Below, piece after piece: positions 1 through 6,800 of a stretch of 64,000 nt of DNA (positions within the stretch are counted from its first letter, which is position 1; each line of letters opens with the position of its first letter). Both the position numbers and the translations under genes were made by a program. The notes under the pieces were generated by a model. It did not search any database. It was not told the origin of the DNA and saw only the letters and a program-made list of their open reading frames with translations. The stretch is taken from the NCBI RefSeq assembly GCF_031179145.1, contig NZ_JAPSIB010000013.1, positions 8,191-72,190 of the forward strand, read 5' to 3'. Source of the DNA: Brevibacterium sp. GTDB taxonomy: Bacteria > Actinomycetota > Actinomycetes > Actinomycetales > Brevibacteriaceae.

Positions 1-166
1 CCGAGACCTTCTGCGCCGTATCCGAGTCGTCCCAGAACGTCGGTGCGGACGCTTCCTCCGTGAGTTCGGCGACCTCGGACCGCAGATTGTCCAGGTCGGA
101 CACGTCGAGGATCGACTTATAGGTTGCCCGGAGATTGGCGATTTCAGCAGAATAATCAATGGCCAT
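1..166 (-). CDS. prfB: Peptide chain release factor 2, N-terminal part (runs off the left edge)
   Basis: RF2 recognises UGA and UAA and triggers peptide release at the ribosome. Only the first 55 codons are inside the window. They begin MAIDYSAEIANLR and include PTFWDDSDTAQKVS near residues 41-54, which matches the conserved FWDD..AQKV segment of the RF2 N-terminal helical domain. The reading frame is uninterrupted through codons 20-30, so the programmed +1 frameshift found in many RF2 genes is absent, as is usual in actinobacteria. No clear Shine-Dalgarno precedes the ATG. The rest of the gene, including the GGQ domain, lies outside. Confidence 0.88.
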   Translation of the reverse strand, partial: MAIDYSAEIANLRATYKSILDVSDLDNLRSEVAELTEEASAPTFWDDSDTAQKVS

Positions 167-231
167 AATGGTGCAATCCTAGTGCATTCGGCGTTCCACC
201 CTGCGCCCGCACCGGGCGATGCGCAGAGTCA

Positions 232-1161
232 CTACCGGATGATGCGCAGCGTTGCGAAATGAGAGAACCCCGCCGAGGCGGCCGTGGCCTTCGACGCGTC
301 ATTGTCCCCTTCACAGCGGTACTGGGGTGAGAATCCACGCCTGAGAACCCGTTGCGCCACGGCTCGCACGACGGCCGAGCCGAGCTTCTGGCCCCGATGA
401 TCCGGGGAGGTGAGGACACCGACGTCGGCGACCGGATGGTCGCGCCAGGGGTAGGCGGTGGCGACGGCGACGAGGTTGCCATCCGCGGCGTACGCACCGA
501 CGACTGCCCAGTGGTCGAGTTCGACGAAGGCCTCGTCGAGGTCGTCAGCGCTGTTCGCCGCCTGGAACACGGCGAAGTCCTTGATATCCGCGGCGCCCAG
601 CACCCGAATGGTCACGGCGAGGTCCGGGTCCTCGAGCGCGTCGTCGGTACCCGAGCCCTCGGTCGCGTCGTCGCTGGCCGAGTCCTCGGGCGCGGCGTCC
701 TCGGTCGCGTCCTCGGTCGCGTCCTCGTCTGCCGTGTCCTCGCCTGCCGCGTCGTCGGTGGCCTCGCTCACGTCACTGCTGGCCTCGGGACGGGACTCCT
801 CCCCCACCTCGGCGAGGTCGTGGTCTGCGAGGATTCCCTCCTCGTCTTCGACGGTGAAGTAGAAGATCTCCTCGGACTCCGCCTCCGACAGCCCGACTCC
901 CGCTGTGTCGAGGGCAGCAAGGAATCCCTCGACGTCACAGTCGGGATAGAGGAGTGGCTCGATGTCATTCGCGAGTTCATCGCTGAGAGTCACGCAGAGA
1001 GCACCGGTGTCGAAGTGGAGCAGACGGCATCGGCGACTGCTGCCCAGCTCCGGGTCGACGGCGACCAGCAGAGTGTCATTGCCGACGAGTTGGCGCAGGT
1101 GGGCGAACGGTTCAAGCCACGTCGTCTGCACGCGGTCGGAGAATTCGGGCGTGGAGATCAT
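232..1161 (-). CDS. GNAT family N-acetyltransferase with internal acidic repeat
   Basis: Predicted 309-residue acetyltransferase. The C-terminal third carries a GNAT fold with the acetyl-CoA motif A around DVGVLTSPDHRGQKLGSAVV, followed by a helix with RAVAQRVLRRG. The N-terminal part is unassigned. Residues of about 120-185 form a low-complexity acidic linker of D/E/A/T/S built from repeated EDAT-like units, mirrored at DNA level by GTCGCGTCCTCG-type repeats. The start chosen is the ATG giving MISTPEFSD because AAAGGAG lies seven bases upstream; an ATG eight codons earlier has no such site. The substrate is unknown. The acidic linker length probably varies between strains (inference). Confidence 0.75.
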   Translation of the reverse strand: MISTPEFSDRVQTTWLEPFAHLRQLVGNDTLLVAVDPELGSSRRCRLLHFDTGALCVTLSDELANDIEPLLYPDCDVEGFLAALDTAGVGLSEAESEEIFYFTVEDEEGILADHDLAEVGEESRPEASSDVSEATDDAAGEDTADEDATEDATEDAAPEDSASDDATEGSGTDDALEDPDLAVTIRVLGAADIKDFAVFQAANSADDLDEAFVELDHWAVVGAYAADGNLVAVATAYPWRDHPVADVGVLTSPDHRGQKLGSAVVRAVAQRVLRRGFSPQYRCEGDNDASKATAASAGFSHFATLRIIR

Positions 1162-1353
1162 GGCGACTCCTTTGGGCCGGGACAAGCGAACTCAGTCACA
1201 TTACCCCGCCGCCCCGGCAGTCGGAAGTCGAGAACCGCTATCGGCTCCGCTGAAACCCTGCCGAACGCCCGGTTTCCACGCCGGAGGACCCTGTCCGCGA
1301 CAGGGTGTCCAATCAGCAGGAGTGCCAGCGGACAGAAATTCCGAAAGTACTAG

Positions 1354-1392
1354 CGCCACCAGCGAGAGATCTTATTCATCTCGCCGGTGGCG
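1354..1392. other. Imperfect inverted repeat in intergenic region
   Basis: CGCCACC and GCGAGA pair with TCTCGC and GGTGGCG around an 11-base loop, leaving one A/C mismatch. The outer bases TAGCGCCA at 1351-1358 can alternatively pair with TGGCGCTA at 1421-1428, so two mutually exclusive folds are possible. No T-tract follows on either side, so a simple intrinsic terminator is not evident. It lies between the divergent acetyltransferase and tadA genes. Confidence 0.5.
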
Positions 1393-1404
1393 CGGTCAGT
1401 GGGA

Positions 1405-1422
1405 CATGATCTGCGGATCATG
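1405..1422. other. Perfect 7-bp inverted repeat with 4-base loop
   Basis: CATGATC-TGCG-GATCATG is a perfect short palindromic stem lying inside the larger TAGCGCCA/TGGCGCTA pairing. It could be a protein-binding dyad or part of a structured RNA; the sequence alone does not decide. Confidence 0.45.
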
Positions 1423-1497
1423 GCGCTAATGAGGAAAACATATCCCTTCCCTCCGATTATCGCAAAAGCGACCCGCCATTGAGTGCGGTAATTGGAA

Positions 1498-1592
1498 AGT
1501 CGGATTGTTCTCGGTGGTGACAGTCGGCTTGTTCTCAAGGGTGAGAGCCGGGTTGTCTTCTGGAGTGAAGGCGGCTTGTCGTCCGAGGCGAC
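1498..1592. repeat. 24-bp degenerate tandem repeat, four units
   Basis: Units start at 1498, 1522, 1546 and 1570 (the last is 23 bp), and a fifth partial unit starts at 1593. The consensus is close to AGTCGGCTTGTTCTC followed by a GGGTGAG-like end. Twenty-four bases is eight codons, and one leftward frame reads repeated P-x-x-T-x-E-N-N/K octapeptides, but that frame lacks a supported start and family similarity, so it is not called as a gene. The rest of 1162-1852 holds the hairpins listed nearby and an AT-richer 5' region of tadA; I see no convincing gene in it. Confidence 0.65.
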
Positions 1593-1746
1593 AGTCGGCT
1601 GGCCCAAAAGCCGGACAGCTCCCGGCAGCGCCGGGGTCATCGCTGCGGAATGCCCGGCCGACAGGCACCTTGTCGGTATGAATAGAGCATTTCCGACTTC
1701 TCCATTTCAGATTCAGGGATAATCTTCACCTGCTCAATTGTCCGAG

Positions 1747-1755
1747 TTATCCACA
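1747..1755 (+). promoter_or_regulatory. DnaA-box-like nonamer beside a dyad
   Basis: TTATCCACA matches the consensus DnaA box exactly. It stands alone and is followed directly by AGTTTTGAAAACT (1755-1767), a perfect 6-bp dyad around one base. It lies about 100 bases before tadA in the most AT-rich part of the intergenic region. A single box does not make an origin; control of the tad promoter by DnaA or by another dyad-binding protein is possible but unproven. Confidence 0.4.
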
Positions 1756-1852
1756 GTTTTGAAAACTCTCTGGATTCCGTCTCGAACTACAGATAAATTG
1801 TCAGGGATTCGCACGACGTGGTGCGTCGTCAGAACCACCCCGAGGATGAAGC

Positions 1853-3076
1853 GTGGAAGCCACAGAGGTCATCAAGAGCGAGGTCCACAAGAGGATCAGG
1901 GATCTTGAGGTGGACCCGCGCGTCGACACTCAGCGCTCCCGTGAAGTCATTCGGTCCGTCATCTCGGAATACGACGAGCGCAGCCTGGTCACCAACCTGC
2001 CGCTCCTCGAAGACAAGGAGGCCACCTTCCGTGTCATCGACAATCAGCTCTCCGGCTTCGGTGCGCTCCAGGACTACTTCGACGACCCCCGTGTCGAGGA
2101 GATCTGGATCAATTCCCCCAGCGAGGTCTTCATCGCCATCGACGGCGTCCATCAGCTGACCACGACCAAGCTCACCCGCGGGGAGCTCGACGATCTCATC
2201 GAAAGGATGCTGCGAACGTCCGGGCGACGCGTCGATCTCTCCCAGCCTTTCGTCGATGCGATGCTTCCCGACGGTTCGCGGCTGCATGTGGTCCTCCCCG
2301 ACATCACCCGCTCCTCGCCGGCGGTGAACATCCGCAAGTTCATCGCCCGGCCGCGCGATCTCGCCGGGATGGTCGCCCACGGAACCCTGACCGCCGGGGC
2401 TGCCCGGTTCCTCGACGCAGCGATCGCCTCAGGGGCGAATGTCCTGGTCTCAGGGGCGACTCAGGCAGGGAAGACAACCATGCTCAACGCTCTGGCTGGT
2501 TCCATTCCCGCTCGCGAGCGCATCATCAGCTGCGAGGAGGTCTTCGAGCTCAACCTGCCCAGCCGGGACTGGGTGCCCATGCAATGCCGCCAGCCATCGT
2601 TGGAGGGCACCGGCGAAGTCACCCTGCGTGCCCTGGTCAAAGAGGCCCTGCGCATGAGACCGACCCGGATCATCGTCGGCGAGGTGCGCGAATCCGAGAG
2701 TCTCGACCTGCTCATCGCGCTCAACAGCGGCCTGCCGGGCATGGGCACGATCCATGCCAACTCGGCCCGTGCCGCGATCACGAAGATCTGCACTCTCCCC
2801 CTGCTGGCCGGGGCGAACATCTCCTCGTCATTCGTCGTTCCGACCGTGGCGGTCAGCATCGATGTCGTCGTCCACCTCCGACGCGACTCGACCGGAGCCC
2901 GGCTCGTCCACGAGATCTGCGCGGTCCCGGGCGGAGTCGAGGGCGATGTGGTCGAACTCGATACGATCTACCACTCACCACAGGGAAAGCTCATCCGCGG
3001 CCAGGGCTTCGGTCACCTCGGCGATCGTTTCGCGGCCATCGGCAAGGACCTCTTCTCCATTCTGGAGACGGCATGA
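1853..3076 (+). CDS. tadA: TadA/CpaF-type secretion ATPase
   Basis: Hexameric ATPase that powers assembly of Flp/tad pili at the cytoplasmic face of the membrane. The protein has 407 residues. The N-terminal domain includes VEEIWINSPSEVF typical of CpaF. The P-loop GATQAGKTT is near residues 201-209, and RIIVGEVRESESLDLL near 272 is the Walker B region, followed by the family signature GMGTIHANS. The start is a GTG preceded by GAGGA. The stop overlaps the tadB start as ATGA, so translation is coupled. No TadZ/CpaE partner is encoded just upstream, unlike many actinobacterial tad loci. Confidence 0.93.
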   Translation: MEATEVIKSEVHKRIRDLEVDPRVDTQRSREVIRSVISEYDERSLVTNLPLLEDKEATFRVIDNQLSGFGALQDYFDDPRVEEIWINSPSEVFIAIDGVHQLTTTKLTRGELDDLIERMLRTSGRRVDLSQPFVDAMLPDGSRLHVVLPDITRSSPAVNIRKFIARPRDLAGMVAHGTLTAGAARFLDAAIASGANVLVSGATQAGKTTMLNALAGSIPARERIISCEEVFELNLPSRDWVPMQCRQPSLEGTGEVTLRALVKEALRMRPTRIIVGEVRESESLDLLIALNSGLPGMGTIHANSARAAITKICTLPLLAGANISSSFVVPTVAVSIDVVVHLRRDSTGARLVHEICAVPGGVEGDVVELDTIYHSPQGKLIRGQGFGHLGDRFAAIGKDLFSILETA

Positions 3077-4026
3077 GCTACTCGCAGCTCAGCGTTCTCA
3101 TCGGCGCCTGCCTGGGCGCGGGACTGTTCCTCGTCTGGATGTCCTGCTGGGAGAGGAACCCGAAGACGAGGACGCGGGCGCGATGGGTGCGCGAACTCGA
3201 TGACATGCTCACGGGCGCCGGCTTCCCGCGTCTGCGTCCGCTTCACCTTCTGCTGGTGACCCTGGGGGTGTTCGCCTTCGTCGGCGCTGTCTCCACTGTG
3301 CTCACCGGGTCCTGGGCGATCGCCCTGTGCTTCGGGCTGTTCGCCTCCTGGCTGCCGTACCGACTGCTGCAGCACCGGGCGCGCAGCCGCCAGGTCATGC
3401 GCCGCGAACTGTGGCCGGAGACCTTGGATCACCTCAACTCGGGCATCAGAGCAGGACTGTCGCTGCCCGAAGCACTGAGCTCATTGGCCCACCGCGGACC
3501 TGAGCCGCTGCGTCCGCTGTTCGAGGTTTTCGCGGAGGAATATCGCGCCAGTGGTTCCTTCGCGATCGCGCTGGAGCGGTTCCGCCAGGTCAGCGCCGAC
3601 CCTGTGGCCGACCGCATCGTGGTCGCCCTCAGCGTGACCCGGCAGGTCGGCGGAAGCGACCTGGGAACGATGCTGCGCGCCCTCGCCCAATTCGTCCGCG
3701 ACGATGCTCGCACCCGCAATGAACTCTCTGCCAGACAGCAGTGGACCGTCAACGGCGCGCGCCTGGCCGTGGCCGCGCCCTGGGTGGTGCTCGCATTCCT
3801 GTCGACCCGACCGGAAACGGCAGCAGCCTACAATTCGCAGACCGGTCTGATCCTGCTGGCCGCCGGCTTCGTCGTCTCTCTGCTGGCCTACCAGGCGATG
3901 AAGAAGATCGGCCGGCTGCCACAGGAGCCGCGCGTGATCGAAGGTTCGTCATTGAGCTCGTCGGCATTCCGCAGGGGTGCCTCCGAGGGTGCGGTGGCAC
4001 CTGCCATCGAGGGCGCTGCGTCATGA
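3073..4026 (+). CDS. tadB: Tad pilus inner membrane platform protein TadB
   Basis: Polytopic membrane protein of the type II secretion F family, which forms the pilus assembly platform with TadC and TadA. It has 317 residues with a first hydrophobic segment at 8-25, a pair of segments around 58-95, and a pair near the C-terminus. The cytoplasmic T2SSF core includes ELWPETLDHLNSGIRAGLSLPEAL. The open frame extends far upstream, but the ATG overlapping the tadA stop as ATGA is chosen because it gives the normal family length. The stop overlaps the tadC start in the same way. Confidence 0.9.
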   Translation: MSYSQLSVLIGACLGAGLFLVWMSCWERNPKTRTRARWVRELDDMLTGAGFPRLRPLHLLLVTLGVFAFVGAVSTVLTGSWAIALCFGLFASWLPYRLLQHRARSRQVMRRELWPETLDHLNSGIRAGLSLPEALSSLAHRGPEPLRPLFEVFAEEYRASGSFAIALERFRQVSADPVADRIVVALSVTRQVGGSDLGTMLRALAQFVRDDARTRNELSARQQWTVNGARLAVAAPWVVLAFLSTRPETAAAYNSQTGLILLAAGFVVSLLAYQAMKKIGRLPQEPRVIEGSSLSSSAFRRGASEGAVAPAIEGAAS

Positions 4027-4961
4027 GTGTTCTCACCGCCCCGTTCAGCGTCCTCCTGCTCGGGGTCTTCAACGCCTTCGCCCTCTGCGTCTTCGTGTTC
4101 TCACTGCCACCGCTGCGACGTCCTCCTCTGTCGGCGCGGATCGCTCCCTATCTGCGTGACCAGGAATCGCTCATCGACATCTATGCCCCTCCGACCCCAC
4201 GCAGGGAAGGGCTGCTTGGTCTGCTGAAGTCGGCATCGCTCGGGGCCGCCCTGTGGATCACCTCGCGGATCACAACGGATGCGACACTGAGCTCGAGGAT
4301 CAGCCGCCTCGGCGGTCGAGCCTCCATCGAACGGTTCCGGATCAACCAGATCCTGAGCATCCTCATCGGCATGACTGGCGCGGGCTGTCTGGCAGCAGCG
4401 GTAGCGGCGGCACGCGGATTCTCACTGCTGGTGGCCTTCGTGCTCATCGTCAGCGGTGGAGTCGCCGGCCATGTCGTCAACGACTGGCGGCTGAGCAGCG
4501 CCATCGCCCGACATGAGTCAAGGATCCTGGCCGAGTTCCCCACGGTGGCGGAGCTGCTGGCTCTGTCCATCACCGCAGGAGAGGGGATTGTCGAGGCGCT
4601 CGAAAGGGTGTGTCGGACCTGTTCGGGAGATCTCGTCGACGAACTTCGGGCGGCCCTTGCCGCCACCCGCACCGGCACCCCGCTCGTCGAAGCCCTCGAC
4701 GTCATGGCCACCCGCATCGCCATTCCCGAGATCGTTCAGTTCGTCGACGGTTTGGCGGTCTCGATGACCCGAGGAACACCTCTGGCCGAAGTCCTGCGTG
4801 CCCAGGCGGCGGACGTGAGAGAGCAGTCCCGGCGCCGTCTGCTGGAGCTGTCCGGGAAGAAGGAGATCGGGATGCTCGTGCCCGTGGTCATCTTCGTCCT
4901 GCCGGTGACCGTCATCTTCGCCGTCTTCCCGTCGCTGACGGTCCTCGACCTGAGTCCATGA
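4023..4961 (+). CDS. tadC: Tad pilus inner membrane platform protein TadC
   Basis: Second T2SSF-type platform protein, 312 residues. The core segment EFPTVAELLALSITAGEGI is characteristic, and the protein ends with a long hydrophobic helix (IGMLVPVVIFVLPVTVIFAV). It starts at the ATG within the ATGA overlap with tadB. It presumably pairs with TadB in the membrane. About 105 noncoding bases then separate it from the pilin-like gene. Confidence 0.88.
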   Translation: MSVLTAPFSVLLLGVFNAFALCVFVFSLPPLRRPPLSARIAPYLRDQESLIDIYAPPTPRREGLLGLLKSASLGAALWITSRITTDATLSSRISRLGGRASIERFRINQILSILIGMTGAGCLAAAVAAARGFSLLVAFVLIVSGGVAGHVVNDWRLSSAIARHESRILAEFPTVAELLALSITAGEGIVEALERVCRTCSGDLVDELRAALAATRTGTPLVEALDVMATRIAIPEIVQFVDGLAVSMTRGTPLAEVLRAQAADVREQSRRRLLELSGKKEIGMLVPVVIFVLPVTVIFAVFPSLTVLDLSP

Positions 4962-5067
4962 CGCCGCCCACCTCTCGGACAACCCGCACAGCCGCCACAG
5001 AGCTCCGGCGGCTTCACCTCCGACCACAACCGAACCCGAACTGTGCACCACCGAAGAAGGAGACACG

Positions 5068-5334
5068 ATGATCCACCACCTGACGACGAAACTCACCACA
5101 TTCGTGATCGGCCTGATTGCCAGTCCGCTGGCAGCAACACGTTCGCGTGCCCACCGCCTCGATGACGGAGGCCGCACGGGTGAACGTGATCGTCCCGACC
5201 GCGGAGACGTCCCCGGCTGGGTCCTCATCACGCTGATGACGGCAGGATTGGTTGTCGCTCTGTGGGCATTGGCAGGTGAGGCCTTCTCCACGATGTTCGA
5301 AGACGCGATGAACAAGGTGCGAGGCGCGGGGTGA
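5068..5334 (+). CDS. Small pilin-like membrane peptide of the tad locus
   Basis: An 88-residue protein with a basic, hydrophilic first half and one transmembrane helix (DVPGWVLITLMTAGLVVALW). Its size and position between tadC and tadE fit the major Flp-type pilin of actinobacterial tad operons. The usual class III prepilin cleavage pattern, Gly followed by a Glu at +5, is not present: the helix is preceded by RGDVPGW. It may therefore be an unusual pilin or a minor pilus component. AAGAAGGAG precedes the ATG at good distance. Its stop overlaps the next GTG start. Confidence 0.65.
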   Translation: MIHHLTTKLTTFVIGLIASPLAATRSRAHRLDDGGRTGERDRPDRGDVPGWVLITLMTAGLVVALWALAGEAFSTMFEDAMNKVRGAG

Positions 5335-5786
5335 GTCGCTGGACGAGGCGCGGGGTGAGGCGCAGTCGTCGAGTTCAGGTCGCGCCGGCCGATTCGAGCT
5401 CGGCGCCGGCCGATTCGGGCTCGGCGGTGGCCGAGTTCGCGCTCATCGCAGCCCTCCTCACTCTGGTCCTCGCGGGTGCGCTGCAGATCGGGTTGGTCAT
5501 CCATGTCCGCAACACCGTCATCGATTCCGCCATCGCCGGTGCCCGGCAGGCCGGACTGGCGGACCAGACTGCGGCTGATGGTCGCCGCCTCACGGCCCAG
5601 CTCATCACCGTGTCCCTGGGCGAGCGCTACGCCGAGTCCATCGCTGTCTCGACCACGGGAACAGGTGACACCGAGATCGTCGAAGTCAGGGTGGCGACTC
5701 CGCTTCCCGTGATCGGACTGTGGGGTCCCCACGAGGTGTGGGACCTGACAGGGCGCTCGCTCGCCGAGGATGTGGACCGTGAGTGA
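5331..5786 (+). CDS. TadE-like pseudopilin
   Basis: A 151-residue protein with a basic N-terminus and one hydrophobic helix beginning GSAVAEFALIAALLTLVLAG. This is the TadE signature, in which a Glu sits a few residues after a Gly and is needed for prepilin processing. The remainder is an extracytoplasmic domain. TadE proteins are minor pilins of Flp pili. The GTG start overlaps the preceding stop as GTGA. Confidence 0.82.
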   Translation: MSRWTRRGVRRSRRVQVAPADSSSAPADSGSAVAEFALIAALLTLVLAGALQIGLVIHVRNTVIDSAIAGARQAGLADQTAADGRRLTAQLITVSLGERYAESIAVSTTGTGDTEIVEVRVATPLPVIGLWGPHEVWDLTGRSLAEDVDRE

Positions 5787-6222
5787 CAGTGTGGACGCTC
5801 CCCGGGATCTCGGTCCCGATTCCGGCACCGCAGTGATCGAGTTCATCTTCGGCTCGATCGTCCTGCTCATTCCCGTCATCTACCTGATGCTTGCGATGTC
5901 CCAACTGCAGGCCGCCAGCTATGCCACCTCCTCGGCGGCGGTCTCGGCGTCGAGGATCACGGCACGCGACGCCGAGCCGTCGGAGGCCCGGGCCCGTGAG
6001 GTGGCGATGATGCACTTCACCGATTTCAGGCTCGCCGAGGTGCCCGTGACGATCAGCTACTCGTGCTCGGGAGCATGTGGAGAAGCCGGCTCTCTCGTCA
6101 CTGCGCGGGTGGAGACGAAAGTGCCCTTGCCCGGCCTCCCGCTCATCTTCGGCTCATCCAATACCCCACACATCACTGTGCGCGCTGCGCACACCGATGT
6201 CGTCGCCACCGGGCGTGGCTGA
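5779..6222 (+). CDS. TadE/F-like minor pilin
   Basis: A 147-residue protein whose N-terminal helix SGTAVIEFIFGSIVLLIPVI resembles TadE/TadF minor pilins, with a Glu in the expected place. Two cysteines (YSCSGACGEAG) could form a disulfide outside the membrane. The GTG at 5779 is preferred because GAGG lies nine bases before it; an ATG three codons earlier is almost on top of that site. The gene overlaps the previous stop. Confidence 0.78.
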   Translation: MSDSVDAPRDLGPDSGTAVIEFIFGSIVLLIPVIYLMLAMSQLQAASYATSSAAVSASRITARDAEPSEARAREVAMMHFTDFRLAEVPVTISYSCSGACGEAGSLVTARVETKVPLPGLPLIFGSSNTPHITVRAAHTDVVATGRG

Positions 6223-6667
6223 GGTGAGCCGCCCTCCCAGCCCGGCGGGCCGAGCGGACGAAGGCTCCATCACTCCTCTGGCAATCGGCTTCGTCGTCAT
6301 CGCCCTTCTCCTCACCTTCCTCATCGCCACCCTGACAGATCTGCACATGGCCAGACGCCAGCTGCAGAACCTGGCCGATTCAGCGGCGTTGGCGGCGTCG
6401 GACTCCTTCGAACCCGCCCCAGGCAGCGATCCAGGCCTCGTCTTCTCACCCGGGGCGGCCGAGCGCGCCGCCGCTCGCTACCTGGACAGCGTGCCGACTC
6501 CACGTGGGCTCCGAGACATCGGCCTCCGCGCCGATGCCGACGGCGATCATTCCGTCGCCATCCACCTGCGCGCCGACTATTCGCCTCCTCTGCTCTCCCC
6601 ATTCGTCCCTGGCCTCATCGAACTTCGGGCGACAGCGTTCGCCCGAGGCTCACTGCGGACATCCTGA
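6215..6667 (+). CDS. TadG/pilus-assembly-associated membrane protein
   Basis: A 150-residue protein with DEGSITPLAIGFVVIALLLT, the helix typical of the actinobacterial Rv3654c/TadG-like pilus-associated family, then LADSAALAASD and an external domain. GTG at 6215 overlaps the preceding stop; a second GTG three codons later is also possible. It is the last gene of the tad operon; 133 bases follow before the large ATPase gene. Confidence 0.72.
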   Translation: MAEVSRPPSPAGRADEGSITPLAIGFVVIALLLTFLIATLTDLHMARRQLQNLADSAALAASDSFEPAPGSDPGLVFSPGAAERAAARYLDSVPTPRGLRDIGLRADADGDHSVAIHLRADYSPPLLSPFVPGLIELRATAFARGSLRTS

Positions 6668-6800
6668 ACTGCACTTCGACGCTTCGTCCTGTGGACGCCG
6701 CCGCCACTTGTGCCTGGCTCGGCTGTGGACGCTCACCGGCCGTCCACAGCCCCTCCGGCACGGATTGCGCTGCCGATCTCCACTTCGGATCGTTGTGCCC

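Noticed and set aside
352..1353. Long rightward open frame of 333 codons opposite the acetyltransferase gene
   Set aside because: It mirrors the GNAT gene, is rich in Arg/Gly/Val from the opposite strand, has no ribosome site and no family features.
1426..1668. Small leftward gene containing the eight-residue repeats
   Set aside because: No convincing start signal or similarity; the repeat is recorded as DNA structure and raised as a finding instead.
1747..1755. Replication origin
   Set aside because: Only one DnaA box is present, with no cluster, no dnaA or dnaN nearby and no AT-rich unwinding element.
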